DNA of 64,000 nucleotides from Thelonectria olida (Eukaryota; Ascomycota; Sordariomycetes; Hypocreales; Nectriaceae), in contig JAGPYM010000010.1 in the NCBI GenBank assembly GCA_020736575.1, positions 558,001-622,000 of the forward strand, in the 5' to 3' direction. A program made the position numbers and the translations under genes. Of this stretch, positions 1 through 10,915 are shown piece after piece; positions within the stretch are counted from its first letter, which is position 1, and each line of letters opens with the position of its first letter. Under the pieces are notes generated by a model that saw nothing but the letters and a program-made list of their open reading frames with translations, did not search any database and was not told where the DNA came from.

Positions 1-1560
1 CTCGAGCCTGGACTCGGAGATGGCTCTCTTCAGGAGACCAAGTTTCAGCCAGAACGTGCCGGTATCAGCCATAGAGCCAGTGTAGCCAAAGTTTGCCGCT
101 TGACGAACAATCATCTTGTTGTCGCCTTCGAAGGCCGTGGGGTCGAATGTCACCGTGTTCTCGCGGGCCGTCAAGTACGCAGCTATCTGAACCTTGACGA
201 GGGCGAGCTTGGGGTTTCTGGGGCCTTTCATGTCGTGTTCGGCGAGCAGTTGGGCGAGTCGGGTGTCATAGTCGACATAGTGAAGCACGCTGTAAAATAC
301 CTTCTTGATTGGCTCGTGGGCGAAGACGGGCGAGAGAGAGTCGGCGCCCTCCCATCTGACAAGACCACGTCGAGCAAGCCGGCGAGAGGATTCGATGATG
401 GCGTCCGTGTCGATCCGACCAAGGACTGCAAGGACCCAGGCAGTGTTAATGTCTAGGTAGAATCCGGTGAGGCCGACAAGGAACCCTTCTAGCTGGTGGT
501 TCATGACACTCAGGCGTCGGTCGTTGCCGCCATTCTGCAAAAAGTCTCGTTCCATATACACTTTGGTGTTGGGCCCAAGAGCATCGCCGCGCCACTTCCA
601 ATACATCTGCTCAACACGCTCCGAGTTTGAAGTCTGCAAGTCCACCTGTACGATCTGGGACGTCTTGCGGTCGAAGATCTTTCTGCGGCGTTGATCGCTG
701 AGAATGACGTGCATATATGAAGATCCTGTTCCGATTGTCGTCGAACGGTCCCCTGTAGTGGCCGAAATGAAGATGCGATGGCCAGGACGATCCATCTTGG
801 GGAAGCCGCCGAGACGACCTCGTCCATGAGCCCAGACGTTTTCAGGCAAGTGTTTGTAGGAGGATTCAGGTCGGAACGAGAGGACCGTATAGGATGGGAG
901 GGGATCTACGGCGACTTGCTGCAGGAAAGAACCGATAGTGCCCTCGTCGTTCTTGACGTCTTCGATGAAGATGGTCTCGTCGCCTTGAGGTTCGCGACCA
1001 GTGGGAGGCAGGGCGAAGTACGTCACTAAGTGGTTTGACCGCATTCCTAACAAGTCCCTGGTAACTCCATGGAGAGGCTCTGGCGATAGTGTAAGGACTC
1101 TGATAGAGACCCGTTCGTCCATAGTTCCGAGCGTGTCTGACCAAGCCAAGGCGGCAGCTAACGCAAGCATGAACGCTGCCCCATGGTCAAGGTCGACGTC
1201 CAAAACGATGACGACGGGCTCGTTTTGGGTGTTCTTTGCGTTGCGAAGTTGCTCAATGAGGGTTTGGTAGTCGACAACGTTCAGGGTGTTTCGGGAACGA
1301 AACAACAAGGGGACGGCTTTGAGTTGCTCAATGGTTTGCTTAGACCTGTCGCTGCAAGAAACAGCGACGACGCGAATTAAGTCATGCTTCGTGTCGAGGA
1401 CGCTTTGAAGGCCGATGGGGAGCCAAGTGTGCATGTTGCTGGTGTGAGGGCCTTGGACGTGGCCGACCTCGATGTCAACTTCAGCATCTCGGCGTACAAC
1501 CCAGTCGGCGATGTCGTCGAGGACTGGAAGCCAGGTGTCAGGAACACTGGCGTCAGCCAT
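1..1560 (-). CDS. Degenerate DEAH-box helicase-like protein (3' end beyond window)
   Basis: The frame is open from an ATG at 1560 to the left edge: 520 codons, no stop and no visible intron. The order of elements copies a DExH RNA helicase. A stretch PVVIVLDVDLDHGAAFMLAL lies where the Walker B/DEAH motif should be, followed by VRVLTLS-like residues (IRVLTLSPEP) in the place of SAT. A second RecA-like half holds RIFISATTGDRS and MHVILSD, then KIFDRKTSQIV and SERVEQMYWKWRGD where motif VI (QRxGRxGR) should be. The last third (GFYLDINTAWVLAVLGRIDT...RRLARRGLVRW) resembles the HA2 winged-helix region. No Walker A lysine motif is visible in the first 100 residues and DEAH reads DVDL, so ATPase activity is doubtful. 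The helicase assignment is my reading of motif order, not a database match. It is transcribed in the same direction as the regulator that ends at 2062. Confidence 0.6.
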   Translation of the reverse strand, partial: MADASVPDTWLPVLDDIADWVVRRDAEVDIEVGHVQGPHTSNMHTWLPIGLQSVLDTKHDLIRVVAVSCSDRSKQTIEQLKAVPLLFRSRNTLNVVDYQTLIEQLRNAKNTQNEPVVIVLDVDLDHGAAFMLALAAALAWSDTLGTMDERVSIRVLTLSPEPLHGVTRDLLGMRSNHLVTYFALPPTGREPQGDETIFIEDVKNDEGTIGSFLQQVAVDPLPSYTVLSFRPESSYKHLPENVWAHGRGRLGGFPKMDRPGHRIFISATTGDRSTTIGTGSSYMHVILSDQRRRKIFDRKTSQIVQVDLQTSNSERVEQMYWKWRGDALGPNTKVYMERDFLQNGGNDRRLSVMNHQLEGFLVGLTGFYLDINTAWVLAVLGRIDTDAIIESSRRLARRGLVRWEGADSLSPVFAHEPIKKVFYSVLHYVDYDTRLAQLLAEHDMKGPRNPKLALVKVQIAAYLTARENTVTFDPTAFEGDNKMIVRQAANFGYTGSMADTGTFWLKLGLLKRAISESRLE

Positions 1561-2061
1561 ATTCGGTGTTGTTGTATGGGGACTCCCGGCCAAAATCTGA
1601 TGATGTGAGGGTTTTGCTAATGAGAGGTTGGTGTTGGGATGTTGTTGCTGGGAAGTGTAGGTTTGTTTGCCAAGGTCGAAAGGGGCACGTATTAGGGAGA
1701 AGACAGAATACGGCTGGCCACCCGTCTGCCACTCCAGTGCCAGCTGCCAGAAATCATCCCCAGGCCAGCCCTTCACTTGTTTGCCTTTCGTTCCAGTGAA
1801 CTCCTAACACTGACTGCAGAACACTTGTGCCTTGGGTGCATGACGTATTATCCTGAACAGAGTCTCTTGCACTCTCGCAAAGTTTCCTACATACCTGCAT
1901 AAGTGACCTTCCCAACCGATTTCCATGTATTTACACTATGTTACTGCATACTTGGGACGTTTCGATATGCTTCATTACCAACACGGAAATCTATAGGCGA
2001 GAGTTGAAGCAACCAAGCAGAGGGCACTATGTGACTCGGGCGGCTATTATATCCTGATGTG
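1561..2061. other. Intergenic, about 500 bp
   Basis: This is the upstream region of the helicase-like gene and the downstream region of the Zn2Cys6 regulator. I see no further gene or clear repeat. Confidence 0.6.
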
Positions 2062-4493
2062 CTAACTTCTCGGATACGGTCCACAGAACATGCTAACCCG
2101 CTGAGCAGGAAGAAACGTCTGGTCCGACAGATCATAAAAGTCAAGGTAATTTCCACTCGTGTCGACATTACTAGGCGTCGCGTCCTTCGAGCCATCCTGA
2201 TGGGGCCGAGGAGCAGTCTGGAGCTGAAAAGACACTGGAAGAGGCGGAAAGGCAAGAGAGATGCTCTCTGGTGACTCGATGTGAGTGTTCTCCAGGCCAA
2301 AGTCTTCGTTCATGGCGTCGGTTGACATCATCGCCTCGATTGATTCTTGTGCATGGCGTGGTCTTCCATCCTCAAAGGTTTCCGACGACGGCTCGGCGTT
2401 GTACTTGTCGGAGAATGCTTCTTCCCGAATGTCAACTGCACGCGCGCCACGAAGACGCGCTCGAACAAGACGAGACCCAAACTTGGAGGCCAGATTGGAG
2501 CTGTCGGTCGACTCTGTTCCTCTCCACCGCCTTGCTATCCCTTCCAGACTCGCAACTATCGAGTCGAAGGCATCAGGAAGAACACTATCGTAGTAGGCCG
2601 TGTGGGTTAGAAGCATTCGCCCACAGACAAATAGACAGAAGGCGAATTGCGGGTTGGTTAGGATGAATGACGTTTGAAGGAACTGGGCCGCGATGGTGGC
2701 TACCTCGACGGCTGCGGCTTGACACGTCTCTGCACTCGAGGCAGACGGCAGTCTTACGGGAAGTGACTGCCAATCTGGCGACGGATATGCGAGTCCTTGG
2801 TGTAGCAGAACGACGGCCGTGTTGTGAGTGATGTGCGCCAGGACGAGGTTCGGGTCCAAGTTGCCGTCGTCGTTGACCGCACACGCCTCGCGCCATTTCT
2901 CTGGGAGGAAGAACTTCCATCTGCATTGGTCAGGACTGTTGTTTTCTGCCTGGGTGAGGGCGTCGAGATACTTACTGTACTAGTCTCAGATCGAGTTGCT
3001 TGAACCGCATCAGCCATCTCTGGACTTCATGCACTTCTTTAAAGTCCACCTCGTACTGAAGAAAGAACGACGTAACGAGACTCAGGCTCTCGGTCGCCTC
3101 GATGCAATATGCGAACCCGCCCAGAGACGACTGTCCGATTTCGCCCTCTCGAACAGCAGGCAACGACTCGTTCCCCGGCTTGTAAGACTGACTTGCGACT
3201 CCGAAATATGGCGTGGGAGGCTGGATTGGTTGGCTTGCTTCCCACATAGCTCCCTCGCATGGAAGTCTTCGTTTGACCTCATCGTTGGTCAGCGACAGGT
3301 TCCATCCGGTGCTGACGCTGCAGAACCTGTCCATGAGGAAGACGTTCCAGAAGACGCGACGCCGCTCTTCGGTTTCGCTCCACGTCGTCGGCGGTTGGAG
3401 AAATGCCATTCTTCTCATGAGAGCCTTGCACGTTGATTGCGTCTCATCGTCTTCGGTGCTGAGACGTAGTTGTTCGACGGTCCTCGTCATGCTTCCGACG
3501 ATGGACCAAGCCGACGGCCCCTTCCCGCTGCCAATCGTGTCAAAGGCGCAAATGATAAGGGCCTGCAGATTTTCCACCGAGAACGACTCCATGCTTTGCA
3601 GTATCACCGTCTGGCGGCAGCGGGTTGAGTACCATGATTGCAGCAGCGGCGACTCCCTTACGCGCGGGTCGTCGGAGAACCGGATACACAGCGAGACAAT
3701 GGCGTGAAGGATTGTCGACATTCGCGCGCGCTGAGCGGGATCCGAGAGTCTTGCTCGAAACTTGCGAACGTGAAGCATTGGGATCCAGGGATGGACCTGG
3801 CGAAAGTATATCTCGACGAGAGAATCGACGAGGTCATCCGGAGGAAGATTTTGAGTGTTGTCGGTGTTGTAGCCGAGCTGCGGGAACTCATCTCGACTGG
3901 TTGGCGTCTCAGTACAGCTTCCTCCCAGACTCGTCGTTTCCTTTGGCTCCCGAGGCTTGGACGTCGATAGTGAAGTAAAGTGATGTCTAACTTCAGACGA
4001 CTGCTCCTGGATCGACGTTGGCTGGCGCGAACTTGGCGAACACGCCGAGTCCTGGTCGCCCCTGTTGATGCTCTTCCATATTTGCTGCCAAAGAACGCCT
4101 TGGCCAACAAACATGTTCTCCAGTGCGGCTACGAGACATGAATAAAGGGCCAGAGAATCTCATGTGGTACGCTTACCTACTCGCTGGTTCAAGTTCTCGA
4201 TTGCGCCAGTTCGCATGCCGGGCTTTTGTCGGTCTTGGTCATAGATGCAGTCGACGCCTGGGACGGTCAGAACATGTTTTGCCAAATGAAGGAGGCCAAG
4301 CAAGCATACCAAGCTTCGAACAGTTCGTGCAAGGCTGATCCCTCGAACACTTCGCCTTTCTCTTCCGGCACGAGTAGCAAGAAGGCCCCGGAGCTTCATC
4401 CTTGCTCCCATTGCCAACCTTTCGCCTTTTCGTCTGCGGCTCATCCTGGTCTCGGATGAGTTCGTCGTGGTCGCGTTCAGGCGGGGTGACCAT
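2062..4493 (-). CDS. Zn2Cys6 fungal-specific transcription factor (candidate cluster regulator)
   Basis: Spliced model: exons 4493-4310, 4257-4177, 4128-2976 and 2920-2062; introns of 52, 48 and 55 nt; 2277 nt, 758 aa. The frame upstream of 4493 continues only to a TTG, so the ATG at 4493 is the start. The zinc cluster is perfect once intron 1 is removed: Cys39, 42, 49, 55, 58 and 65 (C-x2-C-x6-C-x5-C-x2-C-x6-C), preceded by a basic TKRRK stretch. The linker QRVAALENMF follows. From about residue 186 (DDLVDSLVEIYFRQVHPWIP) the fungal_trans middle homology domain begins. Such proteins bind CGG triplets in the nucleus and usually control adjacent metabolic genes. It is divergent from the GH28-like gene across a 607 bp shared promoter, which supports a role in controlling the uronide cluster to its right; that role is inference. 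Confidence 0.9.
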
Positions 4494-5100
4494 CGTGTCT
4501 TTTAGTCGAAGCAAGGCGGATTAAATGAAAACTTGAAACTCCGAATGATACAATGCAGACGATCCACTGACTGATAGATACGGGCGCATTTGGAGACAAC
4601 TAACTAACGTCGAGCTTGACGGGCGCGGGGCCCCATGGGGGAGCTGAACACAATGACGCGGGGTTTGGTGTGAGCCTCGGCTTCGGAGGAGGTCCCGGCC
4701 CGGCTCCGGTGGCACGAGGCGAGACCATGGGGATGGGATGATGGATCCTTTGCAGGGGTTGTTTAGACGGTCAAGGCCTATTCCTCTTCTGTATAACTGC
4801 TCCGAAGGATGAAAGGCAGCTTCAATGCGGGAGAGGTCGTCGCCGGAGAAAACCAAGGCCATCATGACTCCTCCGCAATCACCCCACGAGGATCTTGTTC
4901 CGCAACACACACCGGTACTTTTTCCGTTGCCCGAAACCTTTGCAGACGAGGTCGAGCCAGTTGAGCTTTTAAGTGTTGATATCCGATTCGATGCGTTTAC
5001 ATCATAATGCAGTGATCGCGCGAGAATCTCATCCATCTTTACAGACCAAGTGCAGCCTTCAAGACAATTCTACCGACAACCCTCATATCAATCAATCAAC
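4494..5100. promoter_or_regulatory. Bidirectional control region between regulator and GH28-like gene
   Basis: These 607 bp separate two divergent ATGs. The stretch near 4675-4715 is rich in CGG and CCG triplets, the half-sites used by Zn2Cys6 proteins. CTCCGG lies on the plus strand at 4704-4709 and on the minus strand at 4843-4848 (CCGGAG as read). Function is inferred. Confidence 0.5.
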
Positions 5101-6528
5101 ATGGGCAACTCGGGGGAAATCAAAGCATACACGGTCCCTGAGGGCGTGGCTACCAGCTCTGCCTTCGTAGTTGAAGCTCGCTCGTCGAGTGCACCTGAAT
5201 GGACAACTGTCTCGACTTGTGCTGTCGACGTGGCTGATGTGAACATCACGCGCAACGAGTTCAACAAACATCCCATTTCCGTCGCCTCTATAGATGTCAA
5301 TGGTGCAGTCGAGTTCAGAGTCCGTTACACGGCAGAAAAGGTAGCCAAGGCATCCATTCGGCCAGTCTCACTCGGAATCAACACAACCATCGCCGACGAC
5401 ACCATCGCGTTCACCATCGATCGACCTCTCGATGTGATGCTCGAGATCAACGGCGACAAGTGGCAAGCTCTGCACATCTTGGTCAACCAAATCGACCCCG
5501 ATGAGCCCACGAGCGACACCGAGAGCATCTGGTACTTCGGCCCAGGCCTCAACAACGGATCTGCCTACGAGAAAGTGGTTGATGGGAATCTTTCCGTGCC
5601 TTCAAACACCACTGTGTATCTCGCTGGAGGCGCGTTCCTCACTGCAAAGCTGAAGTTTGTCAACGTTTCCAACTCTGGTGTTCGCGGCCATGGCTTCATC
5701 TACAAAGGACCAAATGGGGGCGCCATTCTGATTGAGAGGTCAAACAACATTTTCGTCAAAGGCGTCACGTCACTTGGGGCGACAGGCTTCAGTTTGACTA
5801 CGGGCGAGGCAAAAGGCGTTCATATCAACCGCTATCGGTCCTTTTCGTCTCACGGAAACGGAGACGGCGTCGACTTCTTTTGCTCTCAGGACATTTTGGT
5901 TGAGAATTGCTTCTTGCGCAACTCTGATGACACTGTTGCAATCTACGGCCATCGATGGGACTATTACGGTGACACGCGCAACATTACTGTCCGGAACTGC
6001 ACTCTCCTTCCAGATATCGCCCATGCAGTTCAAGTTGGGACGCATGGGAACCCTGCCAAGCCAGAGACGATGAGTGGCATTCACATCAGCAACATCGACA
6101 TTTTGGATCACTACGAGAACCAGACGTGGTACCAAGGATGCATCTCGCTAAATGCGGGTGACGAGAACCTCATTGAAGACGTTCATGTCGACGACATTCG
6201 CGTCGAAAAGATATCCAAGGGCCAGTTGGTGAACCTTCGAGTGATGCAGAACGCCATGTGGACAACAGCACCTGGCCGCGGTGTTCGGAACGTGACATTC
6301 AAGAATGTCGAGCTGAGCACGGAAGACTCCAAGATTGTGAATCCATCGCAGATTCTGGGCTTTGATGCGACGAGAAGGGTCGAGAATATCACGTTTGAGA
6401 ACCTCAAAATCGGAGGCGAGTACATTCATGAAGGCATGAAGAAGCCGAGATGGTACATGGTGGCCGACTTTGTCCCAATGTTTGCCAATGAGCATGCAAC
6501 AGGGATCAAGTTTACCTTGACCAAATAG
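5101..6528 (+). CDS. GH28-like right-handed beta-helix glycoside hydrolase, no signal peptide
   Basis: Intronless, 475 aa from the ATG at 5101, which sits in a good context (CAACATGG). The frame upstream opens only with GTG, so 5101 is preferred. Residues 1 to about 140 look like a beta-rich N-terminal domain. The rest is a parallel beta-helix with repeating N-I-x-V/I-E-N coils. Polygalacturonase-type catalytic elements are present: Asp255 in N-G-D-G, Asp276-Asp277 in S-D-D-T and His315 in G-T-H-G. The 21-residue spacing from Asp255 to Asp276 equals Asp180-Asp201 in Aspergillus niger endopolygalacturonase II. The stretch before His315 is longer than in that enzyme, so substrate preference may differ. 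The N-terminus (MGNSGEIKAYTVPEG) lacks a secretory signal, suggesting intracellular action on imported oligosaccharides. GH49 is an alternative family because of the N-terminal domain. Confidence 0.75.
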   Translation: MGNSGEIKAYTVPEGVATSSAFVVEARSSSAPEWTTVSTCAVDVADVNITRNEFNKHPISVASIDVNGAVEFRVRYTAEKVAKASIRPVSLGINTTIADDTIAFTIDRPLDVMLEINGDKWQALHILVNQIDPDEPTSDTESIWYFGPGLNNGSAYEKVVDGNLSVPSNTTVYLAGGAFLTAKLKFVNVSNSGVRGHGFIYKGPNGGAILIERSNNIFVKGVTSLGATGFSLTTGEAKGVHINRYRSFSSHGNGDGVDFFCSQDILVENCFLRNSDDTVAIYGHRWDYYGDTRNITVRNCTLLPDIAHAVQVGTHGNPAKPETMSGIHISNIDILDHYENQTWYQGCISLNAGDENLIEDVHVDDIRVEKISKGQLVNLRVMQNAMWTTAPGRGVRNVTFKNVELSTEDSKIVNPSQILGFDATRRVENITFENLKIGGEYIHEGMKKPRWYMVADFVPMFANEHATGIKFTLTK

Positions 6529-6988
6529 AACCTATAGCTACCTAAGTAGATAGTAATACAATGTCTGAAGTTGCACGCAAATCGCCTACCAGATAAATTG
6601 TGACGCCTCCACACTTCTGCTATTGCCGTGAAACCTGTACTTCCACCTGATATCGATTCCTACCGAAGTTAGGGTGCATTATCGTTATGAAGTTCTGTAC
6701 TTAGTGAAGTAGTTTGAGAGCGAGAGAGGGGTTAGGGATGGGAAGCTCGGTAGCCGCTCACTGCATGCGTTTCTTCTCTCAGCGACTTCACTTTGGTAAC
6801 CAATTCACTTCAGTCTATCGAGCTACAGGGATGAAATACTGACAACTCGATATTATTGTCCTACCTACACAACTATATACCCGTCTGGCCATACGACCAA
6901 GCAACAGCCCGGCACTTACGTCAACGGCGACCGCCGAAAACACCCTTAAACCGCCAACCACGGAACGACCGACCACACCACGGCGCAC
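6529..6988. other. Convergent intergenic, 460 bp
   Basis: This stretch lies between the 3' ends of the GH28-like gene and the permease gene and presumably holds both 3' UTRs. I see no other element. Confidence 0.6.
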
Positions 6989-8763
6989 CTAGTAGACATA
7001 ACGGAAATTGGGATTCTCCGTGTCAGTCAGATCCTGGAAGGCCAACTCATGCGTAACCTCGGAGACCTGATTCTCCTTGCGGCGGTTCCTTGCCATCAGG
7101 ACGATTCGGGTCAAGACAACCAAGCCCAGGTAGACACCGTAGATGACAATGTGAGCCAGGAAGCCAGGGAGGTATCTCGGGGCATCCTTCTCGCGGAAAA
7201 TCTGAGGAGCAATCAGATTACCAACAGACCACCCAACGAAAACCATGGTCATGACGAAGCCCTTCTTGGTCTGACCGGCAATGTTTCTGGTGATAAGCGA
7301 GATGATCATGTTGCCCTGGGCGCAGAAGAACTGGGTGCAGTAAAAGGCAATGAGCATGCCACCGGCGTTGCCTGCGGTTGGCTTGACGACGAGAATGACA
7401 ATGGTGCCGACCATGGCGGGAACAGACCAGATCTACTACAGTCAGTGACAGGCCAAGTAGTCAACGCCCAGACTTACCAGCATCATGAAACAGGTTTGTC
7501 CCGACTTTTGCGACGCCTGCGCAGAGCCAATCATGACGATAATGAGCCAAGCACCTTGCGCAATGTTCAGAAGCTGAGTCTGCAAAAGGCTGAAGCCGAA
7601 CTCCTTGATGATCAGGTTGGAGAAGACCCCCAAGCCGCCAATAATGAGGTTGGCGACTGTGATGAGCAAGACGCAGCACCAGACGAAGGGATCGGTCAGG
7701 GCCTCAATGACCTGGTACTTCTTGTACTTTTTGTTCTGGATACCCGTCTCGTTGTGCCGAACGCGCTCAATCATGAGCTTCTTGTCTTCTTCGCTGAAGC
7801 ACTTGGCCGACATGGGAGAGTCGGGGAGGAAGATGCCGATGCAGACAGACCAAACACACGTGACGACTCCGAGCACGAGGAACAGGAGCTGCCAGTTCTT
7901 GATGACTCCGTCGGTGTAGTGGGAGACGCCGAAAGCCAAGAGACCGCCGACCTGGCGCTGTTAGCGAGAACGAGGCAGAGAGTGAGCGGTGGCGATGTTA
8001 CCATCAATTGAACGCCCGACATGCAGTACCAGAGGGAATTCAGCAACGACTGTTCTTCTCTGGTATACCACATGGATGTTCTATCATTCGTCGTTAGCCG
8101 AGAACACGCATGCATTCGCTGAACAAGACATACAGCAACATCATAGCCGGCTGCACACAACTCTCAAAGAAACCCAACAGGAATCGGACCGCCATGAGAG
8201 ACGCAAAGTTGGTCGAGGCGGCCGAGCAGGAAACGACGACGCCCCAGATAAAGACGTTGACGGAAAGCATCTTTGCCAGCGGGAGTTTCTGAAGAAGGAA
8301 GTTCTGGGGATACTCTCCCGCAAGAATACCTACGGCGCTTGGTCAGAATAGAGATTAAGATGGAGGTTTGGGGGGCCTACCTATGTAAAGAATCGTTCCA
8401 AGCCATTGGTACTGTAATCAAGCATTAGCATCGGGTCGCGAAAGACGACGAGGTCTGTCTCGCACTCACCTCTTGTCCAACCAACTTTGCATCGTCCTTA
8501 ATTCCCATGATGGATGCAAAATTGAGGGTTCCCTTGTCAAGAGACTGGCAAAAGTAGGTAATCAGCTGGATGACGAGGATGCGGCGATTGATCTTCCAGA
8601 ACAGCCGCTTGTTCGTGGGCGCGTCAATCTCAACAGCCGGGCCCGTCACGTAGAGGTTCGTATGCTCGTCTCCCTCGCCGACATGCTCGATGGCCTTTTC
8701 AGAGAGACCGTTGGCCTCCTGATGGTCGCTGGCTGCTGCCTCGAGTTCCTTGGGTGAAGCCAT
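6989..8763 (-). CDS. MFS permease, Dal5-like anion:cation symporter family
   Basis: Six exons: 8763-8470, 8411-8381, 8329-8134, 8080-8002, 7957-7478 and 7432-6989; introns 45-58 nt; 1524 nt, 507 aa. The upstream frame opens with TTG, so the ATG at 8763 (MASPKELEAA) is the start. The product has a cytosolic N-terminus of about 60 residues, then NRRILVIQLITYFCQSLDKGTL, the usual opening of allantoate/nicotinate-type permeases, the family signature GILAGEYPQNFLLQKLPLAK, FLLGFFESCVQPAMMLL and MWYTREEQ before the central helices, and about 12 membrane segments. Family members carry small organic anions across the plasma membrane with protons. Between a GH28-like and a GH88 enzyme, an unsaturated oligouronide or uronic-acid derivative is the likely cargo (inference). 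Confidence 0.9.
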
Positions 8764-9222
8764 TGTTGGTCTGATCAAGACAAGATGAAGAAAGCTGGGA
8801 TGGATGGCGACGGTTGTCTGGTGGTGTCAGGTCATCATGTTGCCGTGGATCATGGCCATGATATGTAAGTGCCGTTCTCTGGCCTCGTGGCCCCTTGTCC
8901 GGGGTAATTGGAGAGTCAACATCGGCGTCGTCCCGTTACATGCTCCGACGCCCTTCACCAAGCGATCCGCTCACACCGCCGCTAGTTCAGCCTTTGCCTC
9001 TCCGGACGTCACCCCGCCCCTTCGGAGTAAGTACCGGGGACTGCTCCGGCTCTCCTTTTGTCAGCCATAATGTGAACAAAACGGCTGTTTCTTATTTGAA
9101 CAGGTCAGTCTGACCCCCTGTATCTCCATTATCCGGGCATTTATGCGAGTACACTCCCTGATCTCTTCGAGTTACATCGTCGTTGCTATTCATCACGTCT
9201 CTGAGCATTGCGCGTCCTTACT
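8764..9222. promoter_or_regulatory. Bidirectional control region between permease and GH88 gene
   Basis: These 459 bp separate two divergent ATGs. CTCCGG occurs at 9000-9005 and 9044-9049, with TTCGGAG between them at 9021-9027. The same hexamer lies in the two other control regions of this cluster, which suggests a common regulator. Confidence 0.5.
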
Positions 9223-10915
9223 ATGGGAGACATGTCAAACGGCCTGTTGGCCAGCTTCCCTCCAACGCCCAACGGGTGCCATCATGACCCAGTCCCGGAC
9301 AAAATGGCTGATTTGGTTCGTTCGTCCGGTGAAATGCGGTGGAAGATGCTAACGCCATGTAGGAGACCATCTCGCTTAAGCCACACGTTGAGAATGCGCA
9401 AGGAGCCACCAAAGATGCCGCACTTACAAACGGCTCTGCAAAACATCATTTGCTCGATCAGCTCTACTCGAGCAATGTGTATGCAAAGATATGGAAAGTT
9501 GCATCACAGTCCTTACCCAACGTAAGACTTCCTTAGCCCCCAGAAGAATCATGCCAACATGTGTCAGTCAAACCCGCCGATGCTGTATCCAGAGTATACG
9601 AAACCGGGTGGCACCAGATACGTCTATCGAGATCTCGAATTCTGGACGTCAGGCTTCTTCCCAGGCTGTCTTTACCTATTGCTAGAGAGAGAACGCAAAT
9701 ACAAGGCAATACTCAGAAGCCCCATCAACGACAGAGTAGACGAAACTCCCCATGAGATGCAACTGCAGTAGGTTTCCATATCGCATTCACCTATTCTCAA
9801 GGTCCTAAATCTGGCAGATTTGCGTGCAAGTGGTGGACTCTCAACCTCCACCAAAACGCATCCCTTTCTACGACTCACGACCTCGGGTTCATGATGTTCC
9901 CATGGGCCAAGTTGGCATGGGACCTTGACCACGACTCGTCGGCATACGATACCATCATTCGAGCTTCGAAAACTCTTGCTTCTCGATATGACGCCAAGGT
10001 CGGAGCGATCCGATCGTGGGATACTTGCATTACGAAGCGATATGCGTTTCGCGACCCAGCGCAGGACTTCCTCGTCATCATAGTAAGCATGGATGCAGTT
10101 GATCCCAGGTCCAACAATTGCTGACTACTCAGGACAACATGATGAACATCGACATGCTCTTCTGGGCAGCCTCTGAGCTAAACGACAAAGAGATGTACAA
10201 GGTAGCAGTCAACCACGCCCGGAAATCGCAACAATACCACATCCGCGACGACTTCTCCACCACACACGTCGTCGTATTCGATCCAAAGACGGGGTCTCTC
10301 AAGTCACGCTTGACAAACCAGGGTTTCTCAGACGACTCATCCTGGGCTCGCGGCCAAGCCTGGGCCATGGCCGGCTTCGCGCAGACGTTCCAACACACCC
10401 GTGACGTTACGTTCCTGGAGACGGCGCAGTCGTGTGCGGATTACTTTCTGGAGAAGCTTCCCGTCGACGACATCCCTCCGTGGGACTTTAGCGCACCAAA
10501 GGACGTCCAGCAGCCGCCGGACACGAGCGCTGCCATCATTGCCGTGTACGGGTTGCTGTTGATCCACGAGGCGCGCATTGAGCGCGGTGAACAATCGCAT
10601 TACTTTGACAGGGCCATGAAGATTCTCAAGAGTGTGTGCGCCAAGCACATGACTGCGCCAGACGAGTTCGTATCATACCACTCTGTGATTGAAACCGTCG
10701 AGAGAGTCTCGCACGACGCCCAAGCAGAAATCCGAGTGAAGCAGGCCGACACGCCAGAGACGATTCTCGGCGGAGCAACGATTAACAATTACGAGTTTGC
10801 TCCGCGACGCTGGGCAAACCATGGCTTGGTATATGCAGACTATTACTTTTTACTCGTTGGGAACAAGCTGCTGGAGATGCGCGCTACGGAGAGGTTGAAG
10901 GACGTGGTCGTCTAG
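9223..10915 (+). CDS. GH88 unsaturated glucuronyl hydrolase, probably intracellular
   Basis: Five exons: 9223-9315, 9363-9521, 9568-9767, 9818-10082 and 10133-10915; introns 46-50 nt; 1500 nt, 499 aa. An in-frame ATG at 9232 is an alternative start. GH88 enzymes hydrate and so release the 4,5-unsaturated uronic acid at the non-reducing end of lyase products. The (alpha/alpha)6-barrel landmarks are clear: EFWTSGFFPGCLYLL, HDLGFMMFPWAKLAWD with Asp172, DNMMNIDMLFWAA with Asp240, and GFSDDSSWARGQAWAM. Asp172 and Asp240 match the two catalytic aspartates of the family (Asp88 and Asp149 in the Bacillus enzyme). It is longer than the usual 380-400 aa because of about 85 extra N-terminal residues. 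No signal peptide is visible. It shares a promoter region with the permease. Confidence 0.92.

Noticed and set aside
7049..8011. 320-codon plus-strand frame
   Set aside because: Antisense shadow of the permease exons; acidic and Gln-rich as expected from reverse reading of a membrane protein.
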